Shown: positions 20,650-32,309 of the stretch, piece after piece | Layout of the letters: every line of letters starts with the position of its first letter | Numbering within the stretch: position 1 is the stretch's first letter | Assembly (NCBI GenBank): GCA_930367215.1 | Contig: OV884059.1 | Location: 223,137,803 to 223,201,802, forward strand | DNA from: Pollenia angustigena | Lineage: Eukaryota > Arthropoda > Insecta > Diptera > Polleniidae | Length of the DNA: 64,000 bases | Direction: 5' to 3' | Made by a program: the position numbers and the translations under genes | Notes under the pieces: model-generated | What the model was told of the DNA's origin: nothing | Databases searched by the model: none | Seen by the model: the letters and a program-made list of their open reading frames with translations, nothing else

Positions 20650-21827
20650 TGCCCCTATTGCGGTTCTCCACTCAACTCAGTTTGGTCGTGTTGAAGTGAA
20701 CCCAACTTATGCAGAACCAAACTCATTTTAGGTATTGTGATACCCAACTGTTTTTAGTTGAGTTTGCTATAAAGTTGCCAACTTTAAATATCGATTTGCC
20801 AACTTTAAATATAACGTTTGACAAGTGAAAATTTTATAAAATTGTATAATTTTTTAAACTAAAAGTATTTTTAATTGCTGTGTTGAATAAAAAGTATTTA
20901 TAATTGATATTAGTTTCGATTTGTTTTATGATGATGAAAAGGAAAACTCTTGTATAGATGCGTTACGTACAAGAAGACAAATTCGTGATGATTCCAACCC
21001 TCTTGAACTTCCCAGTGCCAAGTAAGAACTTCTAATAAGTAACGAAACTTTCTTGTGCCTGATGAGTTATTTTTCTGGTTGGGGTAACTGTTGGCCAATC
21101 TGCTGGTTGTATTATTGGTTTAACTGACTCAGTAAATTGTCACTTGATGGTGGAATATTTTCAACACCAAATACTTGGCCGGACTTGCAATACAAGAGCT
21201 GCGAAAAGCTATCCTCAAGGCTACTTAATGGAACTTCTTGTGATAGCCATCCCCCTGTAGCTTAAGTGTTTCTTTTATTGTTGGCAAGTTTTTTCTTTAT
21301 ACATGCCTTGTAGTGTATCCAAACCTGTGCCAAAATTATTTTAATTAGATTAAGAAGATTATAAGTGTTTAAAAGACGTTATTTTCGTGGTCCCAGACTA
21401 TTTAACTCCACTTTAAACTATTCCCATAATTGCTTACATGCATTTTTCATCATACCGAACTTTGGTGTTTTCCGCGAACAATTTCTAAGTTTCTCTAAAT
21501 AAGCTGGACGAGCCGCTCAAATTGAGCTTTCCTTTTTATTTTAAAACTAATATAAGTTTAAAAAAAAAAACCGAAAAAGTTATAACAAAAATTTATACGT
21601 ACGATTTCTCCATTTTGTTTTCGATTTTCACCGAATTAAAAAAACAAACAAAAATTTAACTGCTAACGACACAACTCCTTTTTAGCAGTTGTGTGTATTT
21701 AACATTTTTGCCGACCAAACTTTTACCAAGTTGAAAACGGCAATACCACGAAACAAACAGATACACAACTGTGAATTTATCAAAGACAACCAAACTGTTA
21801 CAAAAGTGGAGAACCGCAATAGGGGCA
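20650..21827 (-). mobile_element. PIF/Harbinger-like element, copy 1 (no later insertions seen)
   Basis: The ends TGCCCCTATTGCGGTTCTCC and GGAGAACCGCAATAGGGGCA are flanked by the 3-bp duplication TAA, the PIF/Harbinger signature. Within the arms are CTCAACTCAGTTTGGTCG-like and TTGGCAACTTTAAATATC-like segments. The 1178-bp length equals copy 2 (31997-34354) once the two later insertions there are removed. It carries a decayed Myb/SANT-like gene and no DDE nuclease, so it is non-autonomous. Confidence 0.8.
21032..21535 (-). pseudogene. Myb/SANT-like accessory protein of Harbinger-like copy 1, decayed
   Basis: The minus strand from about 21535 shows the same helix pattern as copy 2: RNLEIVRGKH, then after a one-base shift a segment ending KVELNSLGPR. 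This is followed by an apparent intron ending TTTTGGCACAG, then VWIHYKACIKKKLANNKR from 21324. Farther on, LLYCKSGQVFGVENIPPSSD is readable, and a stop lies at 21032-21034. Harbinger elements usually encode two proteins, a DDE nuclease and a Myb/SANT-like DNA-binding partner; only the second is present. Stops and frameshifts occur in both exons. The exon boundaries are inferred by comparison with copy 2. Confidence 0.55.
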
Positions 21828-21830
21828 TAA

Positions 21831-22984
21831 TATGTTTATGCTGGAATTATTGAATTACTTCCTTAACAAAAATTTAATAGTTTAACTTTTTGATGTAAGG
21901 GCGATACGATTAGAGTTCTGGTGGATAAATACAAGAAGGAGATACTTTCGGTTAATGGCCCCTTAGGGCAAATCAACTAGAGATAAAAACATTGATATAT
22001 CATACTTTAAGATCGGACTGTAAATGCCTGAGATATAACGCAAAATGTAAAAAGGCTTCCCCAACGTTCAAGACCTCCTTGCAAAAATACTTTATATAAG
22101 GAGGTGTACAGGGACAATTTTTTTGTGGTACGGTCTTATGTACATATAAAGTGAAATGGCTTTAACGACAAAATGTGTGCGGTATTGGAGAAGTGTGCGT
22201 GTCCCAAACTTTATTTATTTATATCTTATCTATTACGGTATTTACATAACTTTCTGTTCTTATTGCACCATGGCACTTTTACTTGTTTTTAACTATAATT
22301 CAACCATGTTTTTTCTCTGCGTGCATGCACAAGTTCCTGTTACAATTTTCCATTTGTATCCGTAAATGTAAAATATGATAAATACATATGAATGTATCTG
22401 TAAAAAAAAATATAAAATTAATGTTTTTACAATTTATTTCAACTTCAGATTTTTCCCCAACGAACAAAAAAAAAATAGACTTTTTTTTACTTCAACGCTT
22501 CTTCTTTAAGTGGACAGGCGGGTATCCTACAAATTCACATGCAATCTGTAATATTTTAAATTCGTTTTCAAGAATTAGGTCTATTGCTCACAAAAAGTTC
22601 CATTAATATTTTTATTTCGCTTACATATTTTTCATTTTTATGAACGTTGGCAGAAAATAGAAGCAAAAGAAATAACCAAAAGTATCCATTTTCGTAGGAA
22701 AAAAAAGCTAAAGGAAAGCAGAAAAAATAATCAATGCTTTACAGTAAAGTGCTCTGAGAGCAGTGAATAGGAAAATTGTTTAAAATGTAGAATATTTTTA
22801 AACGTATTATATCTAAATGTTGTAAGTTATTTATCTATTGGTTATGATGAATGGCAACGAGAATTACAAGAAAGAAAAAAATGATTCATGTAATAAAACT
22901 GAAATAAATATATTGATATATTTTTCCAAGTTTTATTTATATTTTATTTTTTTTTTAATTTCTTCCTTAAAATTTAAATTTTTT
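21831..22984. other. Unassigned AT-rich stretch
   Basis: 22010-22220 resembles fly repeat families (AAATGCCTGAGATATAACGC, GTGCGGTATTGGAGAAGTGT), distantly like the unit at 39305-40870. The frames at 22156, 22388 and 22838 are low complexity. Confidence 0.35.
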
Positions 22985-24566
22985 ATTTTCAAAAGTGTAG
23001 TATACCATAAGAGTGACTTCTACAAAGTTTGAACATTCTTACTATAACAGTTCTTAAGATAAGAGATACTAACATCGTCGTTCTATGGTGGGTAGCACTT
23101 CCCCCGCTGCTATTTTCTTTAAATTTTGGGTCTCAGAAGATCCTACTACCAAAAGTTAAACAAAATGCGTGCATCGGCTCTTATTAATATTTCTATCTAT
23201 GAGGGGTACTGCTCCTCTCCTGTCTTCCCCGCCTATTTTTATATTGAAATTTATAGTTTACCCTAATAGTAGCTCTAACCAATTTTGAAGACTTTCCCTT
23301 TAATAGTTCTTCAGTTGAGCGATGTTTAATATATGCATCCTATGGGAGGTGTTTCCCTCATGCGCCTACCCGCTTTATTTTTATTTTCAAAAGTGTAGTA
23401 TACCATAAGAGTGACTTCCACAAAGTTTGAACATTCTCACTATAACAGTTCTTAAGATATGCGATATTAAACATTAGCGTCCTATGGTGGGTACCACTTC
23501 CCCCGCTGCTATTTTCTTTAAATTTTGGGTCTCAGAAGATCCTACTACCAAAAGTTTAACAAAATGCCTGCAGTGGCTCTTATTAATGTTTTTATCTATG
23601 AGGGGTACTGCTCCTCCACTGTCTACCCCGCCCATTTTTATATTGAAATTTATAGTTTACTATAATAGTAGCTTTAACCACGTTTGAAGACTCTCCCTTT
23701 AATAGTTCTTCAGTTGAGCGATATTTAATATATGCATGGTGGTATGGGAGGTGTTTGCCCCCCTGCGCCTACCAGCTTTATTTTTATTTTCAAAAGTGTA
23801 GTATACCATAAGAGTGACTTCCACAAAGTTTGAACATTCTCACTATAACAGTTCTTAAGATATGCGATATTAAACATTGGCGTCCTATGGTGGGTACCAC
23901 TTCCCCCGCTGCTATTTTCTTTCAATTTTTGGTTTCAGAAGATCCTACTACCAAAAGTTCAACAAAATGCGTGCAGTGGCTCTTATAAATTGTTCTATTT
24001 ATGAGGGGTACTGCTCCTCCCCTGTTTACCCCGCCTATTTTTATATTGAAATTTATAGTTTACTATAATAGTAGCTTTAACCACGTTTGAAGACTCTCCC
24101 TTTAATAGTTCTTCAGTTGAGGGATATTTAATATATGCAATCTATGGGAGGTATTCCCCCCCCCTGCGCTTACCCGCTTTATTTTATTTTGAAAAGTGTA
24201 GTATACCATAAGAGTGACTTCTAGAAATTTTGAACATTCTCACTATTACAGTTCTTAAGATATGCGATGTTAAACATTGGCGTCCTATGGGGGATTCCAC
24301 TTCCCCTGCTGCTATTTTATTTCATTTTGGGGCTCAGAAGATCCTACTACCAAAAGTTCAGCATAATGCGTGCAGCGGATCTTAATATATGCGATAATTA
24401 ATATTGGCATCCTATGGGGGTACCAATTCCCCTGCCCCTATCGAAAAAAAGCCTATTTTTAGGGCTCACGTGATGTTACTGTAAAAATTTCGGTTCAGTA
24501 GTTTAGGAGTCTATAAGCCAACAAACAAACAAACAAACATACAAACATTTTTCATTTTTATATATA
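22985..24566 (-). repeat. Helitron-derived array of about 400-bp units
   Basis: The landmark AAAAGTGTAGTATACCATAA starts at 22991, 23389, 23792 and 24192 (spacings 398, 403, 400). At the right edge the minus strand reads TATATATAAAAATGAAAAAT and continues with GTTGGCTTATAGACTCCTAA, the same 5' region as the short Helitron at 28483. The array is thus a tandemly expanded interior of that family in reverse orientation. The CTAGT-type 3' end is missing at the left. Confidence 0.7.
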
Positions 24567-24679
24567 CTTGTAACTTGTAAAGATCATGTAACCGATACTG
24601 ATACAGATTGCTCGTTAAGAGATTTTTCTGTTTTTTTTTATAAATGTTTGTAAGAATAAAAATCATTTTGCCAAAAATT

Positions 24680-24910
24680 TTAAGTTACTTTTCATTAAAT
24701 TATTTTAATGAAGGAATCAATTTTATAACATAAAAGAAATTAAAATTTATTGATATTTTTATTTTTGACTGAAACCGGGTTTGAACTTACAACGCTATTG
24801 CGAGAAAAACCACTTTCTCATCATCAGAGTTCTTTGCAGCTTCACCTTATTGCGAAAGCGACGGCTGTCAGTTTATCGAAAACATCAATCTTTTAACCAA
24901 TGGTATTTTT
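24680..24910 (-). repeat. B-box repeat, alternative head, minus strand
   Basis: The tail (TTTTATAACATAAAAGAAAT) leads into GACTGAAACCGGGTTTGAAC and the head with ACCACTTTCTCATCATCAGA, matching the plus-strand copy at 18370-18560. The B box is slightly degraded (GTTCAAACCC on the minus strand). Confidence 0.5.
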
Positions 24911-25270
24911 GGTGGATCGAAATTCGCTGTAGTTAATTATTTATTTTTAAGTTGAATTTTTCTTTTGAAACAGATATTAAGTTGTCATTAATTTAATGAA
25001 AAATGTTAACGAAATTAAGAAACTCAATTTCGTAGTGTTAATGAAATTGTTTCATTATGTTTGTAAAATTGTATTCCCGTAATAATATTCTTCATTGGAT
25101 TAATGAAAAAAATTTAATGAAATTAATTCATTAAATTTATGAAGCATAATTTTTTAGTGCATCTATGTTAATACAATCTAGCATCAACAAGTGCTTATTA
25201 GGACCCGCATTGCTTTCTTTAGGCTGCTTTGTACTTGTTTTGCTGATAAAATGTTTTTAAGTGCTGTTAC

Positions 25271-25709
25271 CAAGGCGAATTTATAAAGGTGGCCGCATCA
25301 TAAGATAGAGTTATGCTAGCTATCCCTTTTTATTGAAAAATACTATGTATTTTGTTTTTGTAAAAAGTTAGAATGAATGTCAAAAATATTTGTTGAAAAT
25401 ATAAAAAAGGAAATTTTTTTGTTAATAAAATATTCACGATTGCTTAAGAAACTCCTCAATTGCAAATTAATTATGGCTCCACTCATTCCTTACGCATTTT
25501 TAAATTCTTGTGTTTATATTTTTGCACTTTTTTTTTTGTTTTATACAATTTAAATAATTTTTTTTTTCAACTATTTAAATTTTTATTGAATTTAAAATTT
25601 TAATTAATTTTTTCACAAAATGTAAACAAAGCTTGACATTCAGTATACACACAAAAAAATAAACAATAAACAGATGACTGGAAAATTTCACCTTTATGAA
25701 TTCGCCTTG
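25271..25709. mobile_element. hAT-type MITE with perfect 8-bp duplication
   Basis: The ends CAAGGCGAATTTATAAAGGT and ACCTTTATGAATTCGCCTTG are flanked by GCTGTTAC at 25263-25270 and 25710-25717. The interior is 439 bp, AT-rich, without a transposase. Eight-bp duplications and a CAA/CAG start are typical of hAT. Confidence 0.8.
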
Positions 25710-25822
25710 GCTGTTACTAAAGCCCTTTTCACACTATTCTACAAGTCTTACGATTGTGGCACTCACTCGTATTTACATGTTTCAATAAAACTATTAAGTG
25801 TTTTTTTAATATAAATAATAAT

Positions 25823-25920
25823 TGTAATCAGTATAGTGGTTATTTTGTTGAACTGTTTATGGTTTTTAATCCAAATTTTGACATTTTAAGCAGGCTAAAG
25901 TTCATCAAATTAAATATTTA
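25823..25920 (-). repeat. B-box repeat tail fragment
   Basis: ATCAGTATAGTGGTTATTTT through AAAGTTCATCAAATTAAAT matches only the tail of the family. Confidence 0.5.
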
Positions 25921-26048
25921 TTAATAACTTAGCGTCTCCTTTTTCTTCGTGGACATATTTGTAAGCCAAAGTTTATTTATCCAGGTTTTAACTTGCTTAA
26001 ATTCTAGCATTTAACACCCTACTTTGTAATCGGGCCTTTCTTTCATTA

Positions 26049-26231
26049 ACATATCGTGCCCTAAACGCGAAAATAACGTAAGCGTTATTTGGCAACACTT
26101 GCATCATTTCAATTCAAGAACAATTTTAGTATAATCGACAAATTTCATACAAAATGTATATGAAATAACATAAAAAAGCTCTCTCCTGTAAAATTTGATT
26201 TTAGGCGCTTACATTATTTTCGCGGTTAGGG
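26049..26231. mobile_element. 183-bp MITE with CCCTAAACGCGAAAATAA ends
   Basis: CCCTAAACGCGAAAATAACG and CATTATTTTCGCGGTTAGGG form the inverted ends. The flanks ATATCGTG and TCGATATT do not give a clean duplication. Confidence 0.55.
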
Positions 26232-27480
26232 GTCGATATTTATATGCAAAAGCTTATGTTCCTAGGTTTTGACAAATTTAACCTAAAATTTTGTGTTTCT
26301 AAGTTCAATAGTATAGAAAATTAAAAAAGTACCACTCGTAGAACACAAAAGCAAAAGAAAAAAGAAAAAGAAAGTAAATTTTCCGTATATTTTTCCAAAA
26401 TATGTACAGGTTGTACGCGTTTACTTTCTCAGGACATTGCATCTTGAATTTTATGTTTCTAGGTCCAATACTTGCGAAAATTCAAAAAGTACCAGTTAAA
26501 GAACATAAAAGTTCCAAAACGTTCCTTCATAGATACATATTTACACAGACATTGCAGGTTAAATTTAATGTTTTAACGTCCAATATAAACGACAATTAAA
26601 AAATACCAGTTGTAGGACCAAAAAGCTGAAGAAAGATATTAAATTTCCCGTATTTCCCATTTTGGTAAATTTCCCCCCCCCCCACCCCCATTAAAGTATC
26701 AAAAATCGCAGTATTTTAGTGGGTGCCCATAATTTAGTACGAATATGTCAATGAACGAAGCAAAATGTTATGAAAAAAAGTACCAAAAATAGTTAGGATT
26801 TTCACCCTTTAAACGTTCGAATTTCGTTGTATTCGTATTTTTTTTTTTTTTTTTGATTAGTTTCGAATGTGGTATAAACTTTATTTCTATTGGTTCAAAA
26901 ATAGATGGGCTGACAAAAACGTACCAAAATTCAGGTGTTGCCCGTTTCTACCCTAAAAGAGCCGAATTTCAGAAAAGTACTAGTCACCTGTCCACTTATT
27001 TTTGAAAAGAACAATGCTGAGCATTACACTTTTATCTCTTTTAGTTTTGGAGATAAAATATTTCCGAATTTACTCTTTTTTACCCCCTAAACTAAGAATT
27101 TCCCGTCGTAATGGACCGATTTGGGGAGAGGCCCACCTAAAATCCGCCAAATGAGTTTATAATTAGCTAAGAAATGAGCAAAAAACTATTTATATAAAAA
27201 CCTTATTTACAGGCCCCTAGTACGGCTTATATATCTATATATATGTATATGTTTTATATATCAAAATATAGGAAATCTTCATCAGAAAATATTTCCCAAA
27301 GAAGTAAGTTCATAAAAGGAATTGTTGTCCCAAAACATTTGTGAAAAATGCCTTTTTCGGGAAATTTAAATCTTAACAAATCCAAATTTTATAATTCAGA
27401 TTGCACTTATCAATCAATCTTTTTTTAATTTAAAAAAATTTTACAAATTACATATAAACATACATTTATGCATATTTATA
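26232..27480. other. Unassigned AT-rich sequence with homopolymers
   Basis: It contains a C-rich run at about 26671-26690 and a T-run near 26840. Repeated phrases (AAAAGTACCAGTT and variants) suggest an old, decayed repeat. No ends or coding sequence were seen. Confidence 0.35.
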
Positions 27481-27481
27481 A

Positions 27482-27570
27482 CTAACGATATTCTTTTCTT
27501 TTCTTTACAGGTAAGTCTTGGCTTAAAATATTTTAATATGCTAACACCTGTTTCTGTGCAGGTAAGTTTT
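27482..27570 (+). promoter_or_regulatory. Two tandem back-to-back splice sites (candidate recursive splice points)
   Basis: Seen directly: CTAAC (27482-27486), a pyrimidine tract, then TTTCTTTACAG joined to GTAAGT at 27510|27511. Then CTAAC again (27541-27545), CTGTTTCTGTGCAG joined to GTAAGT at 27561|27562. Each is a full 3' splice site with branch-point consensus placed directly on a perfect 5' splice site, which is the known architecture of ratchet points that divide very long introns in Drosophila. The 51 bases between the junctions have no stop in the frame beginning at 27511. Use in splicing is inferred. The pair would place the window in a plus-strand intron. Confidence 0.6.
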
Positions 27571-27599
27571 ATGCCTTGTTGAAAAAAAATTAAATAAAA

Positions 27600-28482
27600 A
27601 TTTTGACGCAAATAAAAAATTTGCTAAAGCCCTTATGACACTACATTTTTAATGCATTGTTCAAGTTTTAGCGAACAGTGCTAATATAATGTAATAGATA
27701 AATTTGACAAGTGCAAAGAGTTCAGCTGTATTGTAAATTTTAAAAAAGTTATCGATAAAAAAGTTATATCAAAAAAACAAAAAAAAAATTCAACTTAAAA
27801 TTGATATTTCAAGCTTGAAATACTAAAAGTGTTAAAGATAATATTGGACTGTAGTATGAACTATGTTATAAGAAATTAACATGCAGTGCTGCCAACAACT
27901 GTATGATGTATACTTTTCTATAGTTTACAGTATTACACATTGGTAGCCCTGATGGTTTCCATTATTAATTTTTAATTTCAAAGTGAAAGTTTGTGAAATT
28001 TGTGGAAAAAAGGTAAACAAATGAAAAATACCAAGTAAATATATTTAATAATAGCAATAATAGACTACAGTACACACCACAAAAGGCGATTAGTAAAAAA
28101 TGAAAAAGAAAAATGCTTAAACTACCCCTTAAGTGTACTCCATACTGTAGTTACATGGAGTAGTTTTAAAACTAACCCACTTTAGTACTCCATGGAGTAG
28201 TTTAGGGACTACTTCGGTGGGTTATATGGTCCCGTCCTAGGACATCGTAATGTTAAATGGACCGCCTTTTACCCATATAGTTGGAGTAGTTTTGGAGTAC
28301 TCCTACTCCTTTATAGACTACTCTTTATATGCATGTATGGACTAGTCTCGTTATCTGCAGGGTTAGGGGCAAATTCAGGGTTTGCCGCTTTTTGTTTGTT
28401 TTGTTTTTATGGTTCTCATAAACAAAAAGTTGACAACATCTAATAAAATGAACAAAATCATCTTCTTCTTCTATCTTCTTCT
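27600..28482. other. Unassigned, with short palindromic GGAGTAGT motifs
   Basis: 28130-28330 is dense in self-complementary motifs such as ACTCCATGGAGTAGT and GGAGTAGTTTTGGAGTACTC, perhaps the arms of a decayed foldback. Nothing else was recognised. Confidence 0.35.
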
Positions 28483-28993
28483 TCTATATATATAAAAATG
28501 AAAAATGTTTGTATGTTTGTTTATTTGTTTTTTTGGTTGTTTGTTGGCTTATAGACTCCTAAACTACTGAACCGATTTTCCTGAAATTTTTACAGTAACA
28601 TCAGGTGAGCCCTCAAAATAAAAATGGCTTCTTATTTTTTCGATAGGAGCAGGGGAATTGGTACCCCCCATTTGATGCCAATATTAAATATCGCATATCT
28701 TAAGAGCACTGCACGCACGCATTTTGTTGAAATTTTGGTAGTAGGAACTTCTGAGCCCCAAAATTGAAATAAGATAGCAGCGGGGGAAATGGTTCCCCCA
28801 TGGGACGCCAATATTAAATATCGCATATCTTAAGAACTGTTATAGTAAGAATGTTCAAACTTTGAAGTTCACTTTTTAAAATAAAGCGGGTAGGCGCAGG
28901 GGGGAAATACCTCACATAGAATGCATATATTAAATATCGCTCAACTGGAGAAGTGGTTACAGCAGTGTAGCGAAGCGCACCGGGTTAAGCTAG
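28483..28993 (+). mobile_element. Short non-autonomous Helitron, apparently complete
   Basis: It starts TCTATATATATAAAAATG and ends AGCGAAGCGCACCGGG...TTAAGCTAG followed by T, with no inverted repeats or target duplication. This is the insect Helitron layout (TC start, GC-rich subterminal sequence, CTAG end, insertion before T). The body contains two partial units of the 400-bp family seen at 22985-24566. It has no Rep/helicase gene. Confidence 0.7.
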
Positions 28994-28994
28994 T

Positions 28995-29990
28995 AACAAA
29001 AGAAAAACTAAAAAACTTTCTTGTTTACATTTTTTTATAGTTTGCTCTTTCCAACATTTACTGTTTCTTTCTATCAATTCTAAATCAATTCAATGAATAA
29101 AAAATGTATTTGTATTAGGGATTAAGATTAATTTAAAAATTTCAACAACCAAAAGCCGCCTTAAAGCCCAATAATAATTCATTTGGACTAGCAAAAATCT
29201 GTCCAAAGTTTGATTTATAAGTAGAAGTAAAAGATTTTTGTAATTTAATTTTGAATTTGCATTAAAGTTAAAATACATAAATCACTCCACCAATATTTAA
29301 ATCTTTTTCAATATTGTTTCAATTTATATTTGTCATTTAATTTTGGCAACTTTTTAAGATTTTAAGTGACACTTTTCAAATGTATTTGTTTTAGAAACTA
29401 TTTTCAAACTTTTTGCTGGCAGTTTTTTTTCAAAACTATAACTTTTAGCAATTGTTTTTAGCACACTTAACTTTCCTCTTTCATACGCTTAAAAAAAAAA
29501 CTTTAAGATAAAGAAGAAAAAAAAAAGGAAAAAGGGAGGAAAATTTAAAAGTTCCCATTTTTTTTCTTTGAAACACAGTCACACTAACGATGTTTGTTCC
29601 TAAGTTTGGAATCTGTCTTTATGTAATTTATGTGTAAGAAAGTACGGATTCTAATTTATAAGATAGTTTAAAGACATTGGCCCATAACTATAGTCATAAA
29701 CAAAGCATACTTTAAGAGTTCTAAAGTAAACGTTTATAAAAAATATGTTTTTGATCTACTATAGACAAGCAAATTTTTTATAAAAGCTCTTTTTATAATC
29801 GATTGACCTAAGCCTCATTCTAGAGTTAAGACTCAAATGTAAAATTTTTTGTTTGGCTTTAAAAAAATCATATCAAAATAATTTTAGGTTAGAAACACGA
29901 GTCTGAAGTTAGTTTTTTTCATTGAAGTACTCGTTTACCTGTTACCGGTTAAACTATATAGACCGCCTTAAGGCAGTTTCGGGCATTTGA
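28995..29990. other. AT-rich spacer, nothing recognised
   Basis: A purine-rich run at about 29489-29540 is the only visible feature. No coding or repeat ends. Confidence 0.4.
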
Positions 29991-30279
29991 AACAACTTGT
30001 ATCATTTTTACAATATCGTTTTAGTGGTTGAAATTTATTGTGGCGAAGTTCCAAATCATCACAATACTTTGCAGTCAAGGTCAAAAATGAATAAACACTA
30101 CTTTAAGTCGTTTTTTGGCATGAACGGCTTTAGCTAAAGAGAATAAATGCATAGATTCAGCATAAGGATATTTTATGTATCACTCTGTTCAAGCTGAGTT
30201 ATTGAAGACATATCTATGGCAACATGTACGGCATTTTGCAGAATCTTAGGCGAACTGACCAAGCGAACTTACTCTTTTT

Positions 30280-30880
30280 CGCCAGCAGGAAAAACGAAAA
30301 TCCTGATTGTCTAGGTCATCTCCCTCGAAATTCGTTTCCCTGTTTTTAGAGGTGGTCATATCGAAAAATCTGTTTTCTCTGCGTGCTAGATAAAACATCG
30401 GATATTTGTTCAGTTGGTTCAGGTCGCCTGTGATCAGTCCGACTGATATCAGCTATCCATGGTCCCACAAGGTATAAATAACTACGTTGACGTCGTGGAT
30501 ATTCTGCTTTGGCCCTGATTTGATCAGTTGGCTGGGCTTTTCATACGTTTACATGCACTTCGGGTTGTCTACGTAGATCCCCTTTTCATCGCCAGGAATG
30601 ATTCGATGCAAAAATAATTTCTTTTTATGGCGTTGAAGCAAAATTTAAAACATACAAAATCATATTTTAGTTTTCTGGTTTTCAGTTCTCTTGCTTTGGA
30701 ATAAATTGTGCTGCTTCCCAACATTGTGAAATCGCTGCTTTATTGGCTTCCTATGATTTTTCAAGTTACAGTTAAGCTTGGCAACTATTTCAATAGAGTT
30801 ATGCCTCACTAACATCATCTTAAATCTTTTTTTTGGTTTATTTGGGCAGTCTTTAGCAAAATTATACTTAGTCGTATCCA
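30280..30880 (-). pseudogene. mariner (DD34D-type) transposase remnant
   Basis: On the minus strand LLQRHKKKLFLHRIIPGDEK, then GIYVDNPK, is readable around 30570-30630. It corresponds to the first catalytic block of mariner transposases (family pattern FLHRIVTGDEKWI.YDNPKR). The Asp of GDEK is kept but Trp is replaced by Gly. Downstream come an IHDVNVVIYTLWDHG segment (family: I.GKKVMLCIWWDQ) and a TGDLNQLN segment. Upstream, near 30700, weak similarity to the linker preceding that block can be followed with stops. The second catalytic block was not found. Its 5' side ends at about 30880, directly against the reverse-transcriptase remnant in the opposite orientation. Inactive relic of a cut-and-paste transposase. 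Confidence 0.55.
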
Positions 30881-32309
30881 TGAACCCTTAGATTAGATAG
30901 ACGCCTACGTAAAGAACAAGTCGGATTCAAACACAACCTTTCTTGTGTCGACCAAATAAACAGCCTGCTCCTAACAATAGAACAGTGCAACGAGTTCAAT
31001 ACAATAGTATACCTAACATTCGTAGATTTCGAAAAAGCTTTTGATTCCATTAATAGAAATAGGATCTGGAGTGCCTCAGTAACAAACACATACCTTCCAA
31101 AATAACAAATCTTATAAAGGCCCAATACACCGATTCAACCATGAGGGATTTCCATAACGGAAAAAAGCCAGTCCTTCAAAACCATCAGCGGAGTAAAACA
31201 GGGATGCCTGCTTTCCCCAATCATTTTCATAAACACACTCAGCGAAGTACTGGCATACTCAGTGAATCAAAACATGGGTGTCCCGTGGAGACTTGCGAAA
31301 CACCTCGAAGACCTCGAAACTCTGACAACATCGTGATGTTCGCAGCGACTAAGGAAAACAGGTAAAGGAAAGTTAACAACCTGAAAACTTTGACCTACAA
31401 ATAATCGCAGAAAAAACGAAATGCATGACTGTTAAGCCTAATCGCACTCTTATATTTCTTCTTAGCAACGGACTTATTGAGAATGTCAGCAGCTTTTGCT
31501 ACCGAGGTAGCAATATTTACCCGAGCGGGGAAGCAACTCAGGACGTAGGTATGCGCATTCAAAAAGCCTGAACAGCATTCTGCAGCCTGAAAAACATTTG
31601 GAACTCCAGTGCACCCTCTGCAAAGTCCAAAATTAAAATAAATAACGCTTGCGACAAGTCTATTTTGCTATACGGAGTCGAGACTTGGCTAGTAAATGCA
31701 TTCATTAAGCACAAACTGCAAGACTTCACTAATAGATGCTTGCGTAACATTTTAAAAATCTGTTGGCCAAGGAAAATAACAAAAGAACAGCTTTGACAAC
31801 TGATTCAAGAAGACTATTTCAACACACACTCTGTGAGCTATTTGACGAAATATGCCACGAAACACAACAGTGGAACCCACAAGGGACACACGGCAGAGGA
31901 AGACCAACAAAAATCACCTGGGGAGGAACCATTCTAACCGAAACCGAAAAGACATTACGTTAACTCCAATAATAAGCTGCCGATTTAATGAATTAATGCC
32001 CCTATTGCGGTTCTCCACTTTTGTAACAGTTTGGTTGTCTTTGATAAATTCACATTGCCATTCTCAACTAAACTGGCAGTTGGCTATTCAGTTGTGTATC
32101 TGTTTGTTTCGTGGTATTGCCGTTTTCAACTTTGTAAAAGTTTGGTCGACAAAAATGTTAAATACACACAACTGCTAAAAAGTAGTTGTGTTATTGGCAG
32201 TTAAAGTTTATTTTATTTAATTTCGGTGAAAATCGAAAACAAAATGGAGAAATCGTATGTATAAAGTTTTGTAATAACTATTTCGGTTTTTTTAAAAACT
32301 TTTATTAGT

